NCBI GenBank assembly: GCA_937863945.1
Contig: CALMIB010000481.1
Location: 1 to 5,243 of the forward strand
DNA: 5,243 nucleotides
From: an uncultured Longilinea sp.
Lineage (GTDB): Bacteria > Chloroflexota > Anaerolineae > Anaerolineales > Anaerolineaceae
Reading direction: 5' to 3'
Part shown: positions 1 to 5,153 of the stretch, in pieces
Layout of the letters: every line of letters starts with the position of its first letter
Position numbering within the stretch: the stretch's first letter is position 1
Made by a program: the position numbers and the translations under genes
Notes under the pieces: model-generated
Seen by the model: only the letters and a program-made list of their open reading frames with translations
Told to the model about the DNA's origin: nothing
Database searches by the model: none

Positions 1-50
1 TGCAGTTCACGCAGGCGCTCGACCATTAACTGAGTTCGTGTCTTTGTCAC
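1..50 (-). CDS. 5' end of an unidentified leftward gene (partial)
   Basis: Only the first 16 codons are present. Reading leftward from a GTG at 50 gives MTKTRTQLMVERLREL, then the gene leaves the window. The GTG start is preferred because an AAGGAG ribosome binding site (complement 58-63) lies 7 nt upstream. An in-frame ATG at codon 9 (complement 24-26) has no comparable site. The N-terminus is charged and probably helical, with no signal peptide, so the product is probably cytoplasmic. The family cannot be identified from 16 residues. It is transcribed divergently from the importer operon, an arrangement common for regulators and their targets, but that is only a positional hint. Confidence 0.6.
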   Translation of the reverse strand, partial: MTKTRTQLMVERLREL

Positions 51-57
51 GGCTGCA

Positions 58-63
58 CTCCTT
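58..63 (-). promoter_or_regulatory. Ribosome binding site of the leftward gene
   Basis: AAGGAG on the minus strand sits 7 nt before the GTG at 50. It decides the start of the partial leftward gene in favour of GTG over the internal ATG. Confidence 0.65.
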
Positions 64-129
64 TTTGCCAGGGCGATTCTTATCGTGGTTGTTTTCACGG
101 AATATTAAGAAAATTTAAGGACACAGTCA

Positions 130-158
130 AATTTAGCACAGGGGGTATGGCGTGTCAA
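130..158 (-). promoter_or_regulatory. Predicted sigma70-type promoter, leftward
   Basis: On the minus strand a perfect -35 hexamer TTGACA (complement 153-158) is followed by a 17-bp spacer and a -10-like TAAATT (complement 130-135, 4 of 6 matches to TATAAT). The expected transcription start is near 123, giving a leader of roughly 70 nt before the GTG at 50. Both hexamers overlap or sit inside the inverted repeat 135-177, so occupancy of that repeat could control this promoter. The call comes from consensus matching only. Confidence 0.5.
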
Positions 159-177
159 GCAAAGCACGCCCTGTGCT
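135..177. repeat. Bulged inverted repeat in divergent control region
   Basis: The outer arms AGCACAG (135-141) and CTGTGCT (171-177) pair over 7 bp. The inner arms GGCGTG (149-154) and CACGCC (165-170) pair over a further 6 bp around a 10-nt loop. The left side has a 7-nt bulge (142-148). Counted as one outer repeat alone, AGCACAGGG (135-143) and CCCTGTGCT (169-177) match perfectly over 9 bp. No T-run follows on either strand, so a terminator is unlikely. The repeat overlaps the leftward promoter and lies upstream of the rightward one, which fits an operator. It also lies upstream of both predicted transcription starts, so it would not be in either predicted leader RNA. Confidence 0.6.
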
Positions 178-215
178 GGCAGGTTTGTAAAGAAACTGAA
201 AACCCCGCCGCGGTT

Positions 216-245
216 CTGGCAGGCTGCATGGTGAAAGGTTATAAT
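216..245 (+). promoter_or_regulatory. Predicted sigma70-type promoter of the importer operon
   Basis: A perfect -10 hexamer TATAAT (240-245) is preceded, across an 18-bp spacer, by CTGGCA (216-221), which matches 4 of 6 positions of TTGACA. Transcription would start near 252, giving a leader of about 37 nt to the ATG at 289. No riboswitch-like structure fits in such a short leader. The -35 lies within an 8-bp motif, CTGGCAGG, that also occurs 40 bp upstream at 176-183. Confidence 0.6.
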
Positions 246-273
246 CGGAAAAGAACCGTCAAAATTAATGTCC

Positions 274-280
274 AAAGGAG
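274..280 (+). promoter_or_regulatory. Ribosome binding site of the lipoprotein gene
   Basis: AAAGGAG lies 8 nt before the ATG at 289. It falls downstream of the alternative in-frame ATG at 268, so it selects 289 as the start. That start also gives a standard lipoprotein signal peptide. Confidence 0.8.
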
Positions 281-288
281 AACGTTGC

Positions 289-1254
289 ATGAATCGCCCA
301 AAAAACGTGGTAGGGATATTCATAACTTTATTGGTATTGGGTACCTTACTGGCTGCCTGCCAGCCGGCGGCAAAAGACGCAACCACCACCGTGCGCGTTG
401 CGCGCATCCCGGTGTTGGATACGCTGCCGCTTTTTGTCGCGCAGCAGGAAGGCTTGTTTGAGAAACACGGCGTGACGGTGGAAATCATACCCGTCGCGTC
501 CGCACCGGAACGCGACCAGTTGATTGCTTCGGGCCAGGCGGATGCCGTGATCAATGAAGTGCTTTCAACGATGTTTGCCAACAAAGAGTCGATCCAGTTC
601 CAGACTGTGCGCTATGCCCGCGCCGCCACCGCGACCGCGCCGGTCTTTCGCATCCTTTCCGCAAAAGATGCGGGTATCACTTCGCTTGAGCAATTGAAAG
701 GCGTTCCCGTGGGCGTCTCGGACGGCACCATCATTGCCTATCTCACCGAGCGGTTGTTGCAGGCCGAAGGGTTTGCGCCAGCCGATATACAGACGACCTC
801 GGTGCCCAGCATTTCCGACCGCATGGCGCTGCTCGGCAGCGGCCAGCTCAAGGCTGCCATGCTGCCCGATCCGCTTTCCACGCTGGCCATCCAGCAGGGG
901 GCCAACCTGGTGCTGGATGACAGCCGCCACCCCGAATACAGTTTTTCGACGTTGACCTTCCGCAAGGCGTTTCTGGATGCCAATCCGACCACGGTGAAGA
1001 ATTTCCTGGCAGCCTGGGAGGAGGCCGTCGCTTTGATCAACGCCGACGGCAGCCGCTGGACGGCCCTGCTCTCTGAGCAGAACCTTGTGCCGGCGCCGCT
1101 GCTGGAGAGCTTCCAGGTGCCGCCGTTTGCCACGGCCGGCGTGCCCACCGAAGCGCAATTCAACGATATGCTCGCCTGGGCAAAAGAAAAGGGTCTGCTT
1201 GACCAGGATGTGCGCTATGCTGATTGCGTGGACAGCCAGTATCTACCCAAATAG
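289..1254 (+). CDS. ABC transporter substrate-binding lipoprotein, NitT/TauT (NMT1/THI5-like) family
   Basis: This 321-aa extracytoplasmic solute receptor delivers its ligand to the permease and ATPase encoded just downstream. Residues 1-23 form a lipoprotein signal peptide: basic start (R3, K5), hydrophobic core 7-21, and lipobox LAAC ending at Cys24. After lipidation the protein would be anchored to the outer face of the cytoplasmic membrane. The mature part has the family layout: a first strand and helix with LPLFVAQQEGLFEKHGV (46-62), then QLIASGQADAV (77-87), then LKGVPVGVSDGT (136-147) opening the second lobe, and MLPDPLST (191-198) near the hinge. The family binds taurine, sulfonates, nitrate, HMP-type thiamine precursors, riboflavin and others. 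The sequence does not tell me which applies here. The start at 289 rather than 268 is set by the ribosome binding site and signal peptide. The family is confident; the substrate is unknown. Confidence 0.9.
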   Translation: MNRPKNVVGIFITLLVLGTLLAACQPAAKDATTTVRVARIPVLDTLPLFVAQQEGLFEKHGVTVEIIPVASAPERDQLIASGQADAVINEVLSTMFANKESIQFQTVRYARAATATAPVFRILSAKDAGITSLEQLKGVPVGVSDGTIIAYLTERLLQAEGFAPADIQTTSVPSISDRMALLGSGQLKAAMLPDPLSTLAIQQGANLVLDDSRHPEYSFSTLTFRKAFLDANPTTVKNFLAAWEEAVALINADGSRWTALLSEQNLVPAPLLESFQVPPFATAGVPTEAQFNDMLAWAKEKGLLDQDVRYADCVDSQYLPK

Positions 1255-1272
1255 CTGCGGCACGACGTTCGC

Positions 1273-2034
1273 ATGATTGAGCTGGATCAGATCACGTTCG
1301 CCTATCCCGGCGATGCCCCGCTGTTTCAGGATTTTTCCTGGCGGGTCGAGCGCGGCGAAGCCTGGGCCGTGCTGGGCACCTCGGGCTGCGGGAAAAGCAC
1401 GCTGCTCAACCTGCTGGCCGGATTGCGCCTGGTGCAATCCGGCCAGGTGCGCATCGACGGCGCGCCGTTGACCCGCCCGCGCCCGCAAACCGGCCTGATC
1501 ATCCAGGATTACGGCCTGCTGCCCTGGGCTACCGTGCGGCAGAATGTGGAATTGGGCCTGCGCGTGCGCAACTTCTACGGCCCCGATGGAACGCACGCGC
1601 CGCGCGGCTACACGCCTTCGCTGGCGGTGGATGCCTGGCTGGAACGATTGGGCATTGCCGGCATCGCCGGTCAATTCCCGGGGCAGATCTCCGGCGGGCA
1701 GCGGCAGCGCACCGCCATCGCGCGCACGCTGGCCTTGCGGCCGGATTTGATGCTGATGGATGAGCCGTTCTCCTCGCTGGACGCGCCCACCCGCGAAGGC
1801 CTGCAGCGCCTGATGCTGGAGCTGTGGGCGGAACAAGCCCTGACGATGGTGGTGGTGACGCATTCCATCGAGGAGGCGGCCGTTTTGGGGCAGCGCATCC
1901 TGTTGCTGGGCAAAGCGCCCAACCGGGCGGCGAAAATCATCGAAAACCCCGGCGCGGCGGAGATGCGCTTCCGCGAAAGCGATGACTATGGCCGCATGTG
2001 CCGGCTGCTGCGCGAACGCCTGGAGGAAGCATGA
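1273..2034 (+). CDS. ABC transporter ATP-binding protein, NitT/TauT (SsuB/TauB-like) family
   Basis: This 253-aa cytoplasmic ATPase powers the importer. All nucleotide-binding motifs are intact: Walker A GTSGCGKST (35-43, Lys41), Q-loop Gln78 in QDYGLLPW, signature ISGGQRQR (139-146), Walker B LMLMDEP (159-165, catalytic Glu164), D-loop SSLD (167-170) and H-loop His197 in THSIEEA. The QDYGLLPW and THSIEEA forms are typical of the SsuB/TauB/NrtD subgroup, which agrees with the neighbouring receptor and permease. The stretch from about 100 to 116, between the Q-loop and the signature, looks longer than in SsuB-like proteins as I recall them. The gene starts 18 bp after the lipoprotein stop with no clear Shine-Dalgarno sequence. 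An in-frame stop at 1252 excludes a longer ORF, so translation probably depends on coupling. It overlaps the permease start by 4 bp. Confidence 0.93.
   Translation: MIELDQITFAYPGDAPLFQDFSWRVERGEAWAVLGTSGCGKSTLLNLLAGLRLVQSGQVRIDGAPLTRPRPQTGLIIQDYGLLPWATVRQNVELGLRVRNFYGPDGTHAPRGYTPSLAVDAWLERLGIAGIAGQFPGQISGGQRQRTAIARTLALRPDLMLMDEPFSSLDAPTREGLQRLMLELWAEQALTMVVVTHSIEEAAVLGQRILLLGKAPNRAAKIIENPGAAEMRFRESDDYGRMCRLLRERLEEA
2022..2034 (+). promoter_or_regulatory. Translational coupling site: GGAGG and ATGA overlap
   Basis: GGAGG (2022-2026) lies inside the end of the ATPase gene, 4 nt before the permease ATG (2031-2033). That ATG overlaps the ATPase stop TGA (2032-2034). This sets the permease start at 2031 rather than at the in-frame ATG at 1998, and it indicates coupled translation of the two membrane-complex subunits. 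Confidence 0.75.
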
Positions 2035-2774
2035 AGCGGCGCAACCTGCTGCTGGCCGGAATTGCGCTGCTGGCGCTGTGGCAGGCGCTGGCTTTGGCCC
2101 TCAACCGGCCCATCCTGCCGACGCCCCTGGCCGTGCTGGCCGCCCTGTGGCGCGAGTTGACCGGCGGGAACCTGCTGGCGCACTTCCTGGCCAGTTTCTG
2201 GCGGGTAATCGCCAGTACACTGCTAGCCGTGTTCACCGCCGCGCCGGCCGGGATGATGCTGGGGCAATCCAAACGGCTGGATGACATTTTCTCGCCGGTG
2301 ATTTACCTGCTGTATCCAATCCCCAAAGTGGTGCTGGTGCCGATTGTGCTGCTGTTTTTCGGCGTGGGCGACTTGCCCAAGATTATCATCATCTACCTGA
2401 TCCTGTTTTTTCAGATCCTGGTGCTGGTGCGTGATTCGGCCGCCGGCCTGCGCCCTGAATTGATTCAAAGCGTACGCAGCCTGGGCGCCGGACGGCGCGC
2501 GCTGTTCCGTTACGTGTACCTGCCGGCCAGCCTGCCGGCCGTGTTAACCGCGCTGCGCCAGTCGGTCGGCACGGCGGTGGCGGTATTGTACGTGGCCGAG
2601 TTGTTTGCCACCCAGCGCGGGCTGGGGTATTATATTTATCTCAACGGCAGCACGCTGTTCAATTACCCGGCCATGTACGGCGGGGTGGTGATGATGAGCC
2701 TGCTGGGTTTGGGATTGTACTTCGGCGTGGATGTGCTGGAACGCCGCCTGTGCCCGTGGAAAACGGCAGCCTGA
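2031..2774 (+). CDS. ABC transporter permease, NitT/TauT (SsuC/TauC-like) family
   Basis: This 247-aa integral membrane subunit should form the translocation channel, probably as a homodimer, and dock with the ATPase encoded immediately upstream. Hydrophobic stretches near residues 6-24, 54-78, 88-110, 116-133, 166-195 and 212-236 fit the six-helix BPD_transp_1 fold. YPIPKVVLVPIVLLFFGVG (95-113) is characteristic of the SsuC/TauC group. The cytoplasmic coupling (EAA) loop is SVRSLGAGRRALFRYVYLP (147-165), with the conserved Gly at 154 and a final Pro. The length is normal for the family and no residue looks disrupted. The start at 2031 is supported by GGAGG and the ATGA overlap. It is the last gene of the operon and is followed by a hairpin terminator. 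The substrate is unassigned. Confidence 0.92.
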   Translation: MKRRNLLLAGIALLALWQALALALNRPILPTPLAVLAALWRELTGGNLLAHFLASFWRVIASTLLAVFTAAPAGMMLGQSKRLDDIFSPVIYLLYPIPKVVLVPIVLLFFGVGDLPKIIIIYLILFFQILVLVRDSAAGLRPELIQSVRSLGAGRRALFRYVYLPASLPAVLTALRQSVGTAVAVLYVAELFATQRGLGYYIYLNGSTLFNYPAMYGGVVMMSLLGLGLYFGVDVLERRLCPWKTAA

Positions 2775-2781
2775 AATCAAA

Positions 2782-2809
2782 CGGCCGGTAAAAACCGGCC
2801 GCAATTTTT
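2782..2809. terminator. Intrinsic terminator between convergent genes
   Basis: CGGCCGGT (2782-2789) pairs perfectly with ACCGGCCG (2794-2801) around an AAAA loop, giving an 8-bp GC-rich stem. A T5 run (2805-2809) follows after 3 nt on the plus strand, which ends the importer operon. Read leftward, the stem is followed by TTTGATTT, a weaker U-rich tail that could also stop menA transcription. The hairpin fills most of the 43-bp gap between the two stop codons. Confidence 0.85.
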
Positions 2810-2817
2810 GAATGCGC

Positions 2818-3732
2818 CTAGAGGGGCAGCAGCCGGGCCAGGATGCAGGCCGTTGAATAAGCCAGGCCGAAATAGAGGACCAACTGACCGGTGCGGCCGA
2901 GCGCCAGATTGAGCGCTTTCCCATCGTTTTTATAGACGAAGGTGATCAAATCCACAGCCATCGGCAGCGTTAGCGCGGGCAGCAGCAGCCAGAACGAGCC
3001 CATCCCTGAAAGGGCCTGTAAAAACGTGATCAGGTAAGCCAGCAATACCGCCAGCAGGTATTCCTGGCGGGCGCCCTGCACGCCAAGCCGGACAGCCAGC
3101 GTGTTTTTCCCGCTGGCCCGGTCGGTTTGGATATCGCGCAGGTTGTTGACCGCCAGGATGGCCACGATTAGAAGCCCGATCGGCACGGAGCCGATGAATG
3201 CTTTCAGGCTGAACCTGACCGCCTGGATGTAATACGTTCCCATCACGGCAGCGACGCCGAAAAAGAGAAAAACGAACAATTCGCCCAGGCCGCGGTAGCC
3301 GTATGGGAATGGCCCGCCGGTGTAGAGCAGGGCGGCGAGAATGGCTGCCACGCCAATGGCGATGACCGGCCAGCCGGATACCCAGGCCAGGTAAATGCCG
3401 ATCAGGGCGGCCAGCGCGAAGGTGACCCACATGCCGGCTTTGACTGTGCCGGGTTTGAGCATGCCCGCCTGGGTCACGCGCACCGGCCCCAGTCGGCCGG
3501 CTGTGTCAGCGCCTTTTTGATAATCAAAGACGTCATTGGCAAAATTCGCGCCGATTTGAAGGAGCAGCGCAGCCGCCAGTGTGCCCAATGCGGGCAGCAG
3601 GCGAAAACTGCCGTCAGCAAAAGCGATAGCCGATCCGATGATGACCGGCGCTGCTGCCGCTGGAAGCGTGCGCGGCCGGGCGGCGAGCAGCCAGATTTTT
3701 GTCCGGGAGATAGGTTTTGCGGAAATATCCAT
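2818..3732 (-). CDS. menA: 1,4-dihydroxy-2-naphthoate polyprenyltransferase
   Basis: This 304-aa membrane enzyme of the UbiA superfamily attaches a polyprenyl chain to 1,4-dihydroxy-2-naphthoate, giving demethylmenaquinone in the classical (Men) menaquinone pathway. The first Asp-rich motif is NFANDVFDYQKGAD (63-76), with Asn63, Asp67 and Asp70 for Mg-diphosphate. The second is NNLRDIQTDRASGKNTLAVR (196-215), with Asp200 and Asp204. WLLAARPRTLPAA near the N-terminus and GPFPYGYRGLGELFVFLFFG (140-159) are characteristic of MenA rather than other UbiA enzymes. The rest is mainly hydrophobic helices. The start at 3732 is chosen because GGAG lies 7 nt upstream and the family motif begins shortly after it. 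The frame stays open to 3795, but that extension would run through the predicted promoter. No other men gene is in the window; the gene appears to be transcribed alone. Confidence 0.93.
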   Translation of the reverse strand: MDISAKPISRTKIWLLAARPRTLPAAAAPVIIGSAIAFADGSFRLLPALGTLAAALLLQIGANFANDVFDYQKGADTAGRLGPVRVTQAGMLKPGTVKAGMWVTFALAALIGIYLAWVSGWPVIAIGVAAILAALLYTGGPFPYGYRGLGELFVFLFFGVAAVMGTYYIQAVRFSLKAFIGSVPIGLLIVAILAVNNLRDIQTDRASGKNTLAVRLGVQGARQEYLLAVLLAYLITFLQALSGMGSFWLLLPALTLPMAVDLITFVYKNDGKALNLALGRTGQLVLYFGLAYSTACILARLLPL

Positions 3733-3739
3733 AAGTAGG

Positions 3740-3743
3740 CTCC
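3740..3743 (-). promoter_or_regulatory. Ribosome binding site of menA
   Basis: GGAG on the minus strand lies 7 nt before the ATG at 3732. It supports that start over upstream in-frame candidates such as the one at 3795. Confidence 0.6.
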
Positions 3744-3758
3744 GACCGATACGGCTAC

Positions 3759-3787
3759 AGTATAATCCCATTTTTCCCGGCGGTGAA
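3759..3787 (-). promoter_or_regulatory. Predicted sigma70-type promoter of menA
   Basis: On the minus strand, TTCACC (complement 3782-3787, 4 of 6 matches to TTGACA), a 17-bp spacer and TATACT (complement 3759-3764, 5 of 6 matches to TATAAT) give a start point near 3752. The resulting leader is about 20 nt and contains the GGAG site. The call is based on consensus matching only. Confidence 0.5.
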
Positions 3788-3873
3788 AGATGCAACTTTG
3801 CGTATGCTTTACAATTGGCAGGAGAATGAGTGCCGGATGCGGGGCAGGCGCGCGGCGTGCAGAATCGGATGAG

Positions 3874-3893
3874 GTGCGTTACAATGGACGCAC
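3874..3893 (+). promoter_or_regulatory. Predicted -10 element within an inverted repeat, upstream of the L,D-transpeptidase gene
   Basis: TACAAT (3880-3885, 5 of 6 matches to TATAAT) lies 32 nt before the ATG at 3918. It is flanked by a perfect 6-bp inverted repeat, GTGCGT (3874-3879) and ACGCAC (3888-3893), separated by 8 nt. No good -35 hexamer is seen at the right distance, so the promoter may be weak or need an activator. A second TACAAT lies at 3810-3815, also without a convincing -35, and could be an alternative start. Confidence 0.4.
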
Positions 3894-3917
3894 GTTTTCA
3901 ATCAGGAAAGGATTGAT

Positions 3918-5084
3918 ATGCGACGATCGATTGTTCTTCTGGCTGCTGCGTTAGCGTTGCTGGGATGCGCTCTGCTGGTTCTTCCGGCGGCGGCGCAATC
4001 CGAAGTGCGCAACGAGACTTTTATGGGTGATTTATTGTGTTTACCGGAAGCTTATGCCCAGGCCGGCAGCGACTGCCTGCCGGCCGGACCCGCTCAGGCC
4101 TTGACCCATTTGGACCAGCAGGGACTTTCCATCCCGCTGCGCCCGCTGCCGGCCTCGAAACCGGATGACAGCCTGACGATGGTGGATATCGGTTTTGCCA
4201 AAATTAACCTTGAAAATTATGAGCCTGCGCCGGTCTATTCGACGCTTGCAGACGCGGTTGGCGGGGTTAACCCGACCCGCGCCCTGGAGCCAGGCGCTTT
4301 ACGGTATGTTTCCTACGTCAACTGGCAGGACGTGGATGGCAAGACCTTTGTGCAACTGACCTCTGGCGAGTGGGTGCGGGCCGGCCGGGCGCGCTATTCC
4401 GGCTTCCAGGGACTGGAATTTCGATCCACGCCGCGCAATGATTTTGGTTGGATCATCGATAATGCCTACGCGCGGAGCGGACCGGGATATGCTTTCCCGG
4501 AAACCGGCAGCGTGCTCCCGCGTGAATCCGTTGTGCAGGTTTATGAAATCACAGCGCAGGATAACACCAAATGGTACCGCATCGGTCTCAGCCAGTGGGT
4601 GGAGCGGCGTTACATCCGGATTGTGACCGTTAACCCGCAAGCGCCGCAGGGTGTGGACAATAACCGCTTGATTGAAGTCAATCTGTACGAGCAAACCCTG
4701 TCTGTTTATGAAAATGGACAGCTCAAGTTTGCCACGTTGATCACGACCGGTTTGGATCCCTTCTTCACGCAGCCCGGCCTCTTTCAGATCTACAAAAAGT
4801 TGGAACGTGAAACGATGACCGGCGCGTTTGAGGCGGACCGTTCAGATTATTATTCGTTGCAGGACGTGCCCTGGACCATGTATTATGACCAGGCCCGCGC
4901 GCTGCACGGGGCGTACTGGCGCACCTGGTTCGGTTACCCGGGTTCGCACGGCTGCGTCAATCTGTCGATTGGCGATTCGCGCTACCTGTTCGATTGGGCG
5001 CAGGAAGGCGACTGGGTGTACGTCTGGGATCCTTCCGGGGAAACGCCCACCGACCCGAACTTCTACGGCTCGGGCGGGGCATAG
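3918..5084 (+). CDS. Secreted L,D-transpeptidase (YkuD domain) with two SH3b-like repeats
   Basis: This 388-aa exported protein is predicted to form 3-3 crosslinks in peptidoglycan, or to attach proteins to it, through a catalytic cysteine. Residues 1-26 form a signal peptide (RR, hydrophobic core, cleavage after AAA at 24-26). LLGC at 14-17 resembles a lipobox but sits inside the hydrophobic core, so a lipoprotein is less likely. Two SH3b-like repeats follow, at about 93-160 and 178-236. Each ends in a similar motif: GEWVRAGRAR (150-159) and SQWVERRYIR (225-234). The YkuD domain spans about 249-371, from LIEVNLYEQTLSVYENGQ to the C-terminus, with His330 and SHGCVN (343-348) containing catalytic Cys346. 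The spacing fits the family's H-x(n)-SHGC motif. A segment with Cys41 and Cys53 precedes the repeats. AAAGGA (3907-3912) supports the ATG. The family is clear; the exact substrate is not. Confidence 0.92.
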   Translation: MRRSIVLLAAALALLGCALLVLPAAAQSEVRNETFMGDLLCLPEAYAQAGSDCLPAGPAQALTHLDQQGLSIPLRPLPASKPDDSLTMVDIGFAKINLENYEPAPVYSTLADAVGGVNPTRALEPGALRYVSYVNWQDVDGKTFVQLTSGEWVRAGRARYSGFQGLEFRSTPRNDFGWIIDNAYARSGPGYAFPETGSVLPRESVVQVYEITAQDNTKWYRIGLSQWVERRYIRIVTVNPQAPQGVDNNRLIEVNLYEQTLSVYENGQLKFATLITTGLDPFFTQPGLFQIYKKLERETMTGAFEADRSDYYSLQDVPWTMYYDQARALHGAYWRTWFGYPGSHGCVNLSIGDSRYLFDWAQEGDWVYVWDPSGETPTDPNFYGSGGA

Positions 5085-5090
5085 AACCGC

Positions 5091-5127
5091 ACAAAAACAA
5101 GACAGGACGGTCAACCGCGACCGTCCT
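5091..5127 (-). terminator. Intrinsic terminator, best read leftward
   Basis: AGGACGGTC (5104-5112) pairs perfectly with GACCGTCCT (5119-5127) around a 6-nt loop, giving a 9-bp stem. Read on the minus strand, the stem is followed by the T-rich TTGTTTTTGT (complement 5091-5100), so it should end the leftward gene at 5154-5243. Rightward it is followed only by a distant TTTT (5139-5142), so it is a weaker stop for the transpeptidase gene. It fills the 69-bp convergent gap. Confidence 0.75.
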
Positions 5128-5153
5128 CTGGATGATGATTTTCGGCTCAGCCA

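Noticed and set aside
51..288. Possible TPP, FMN or cobalamin riboswitch upstream of the importer
   Set aside because: I looked for the conserved cores of these elements and found none. The predicted leader before the lipoprotein gene is only about 37 nt, and the inverted repeat lies upstream of both predicted transcription starts.
147..461. Plus-strand frame of 104 codons starting in the control region
   Set aside because: It starts upstream of the predicted promoter, inside the inverted repeat, and runs out of frame through the lipoprotein gene. No ribosome binding site or recognisable domain is seen.
105..584. Open minus-strand frame of 159 codons opposite the lipoprotein gene
   Set aside because: It lies antisense to a well-supported gene, has no ribosome binding site and its translation resembles no family. 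It is a by-product of GC-rich codon use.
1243..1863. Minus-strand frame of 206 codons, rich in His, Gln and Arg
   Set aside because: It is antisense to the ATPase gene, whose catalytic motifs are all intact. The composition is typical of a GC-rich shadow frame.
2519..2541. Direct repeat of CCTGCCGGCC in the permease gene
   Set aside because: It is a short in-frame repeat encoding similar Leu-Pro-Ala residues in a conserved family region. It is best explained by codon bias.
3761..3766. Perfect TATAAT on the plus strand upstream of the transpeptidase gene
   Set aside because: No -35-like hexamer lies 16-18 bp upstream. The same bases are better explained as part of the menA -10 region (TATACT) on the minus strand.
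3517..3829. Plus-strand frames opposite the start of menA
   Set aside because: They are antisense to conserved MenA motifs and the menA promoter, with Arg/Ser-rich low-information translations.
3826..3954. Small plus-strand frame of 42 codons upstream of the transpeptidase gene
   Set aside because: A GGAG-like sequence precedes it, but too closely. It overlaps the transpeptidase start in another frame and contains the predicted -10 element, so it is probably chance.
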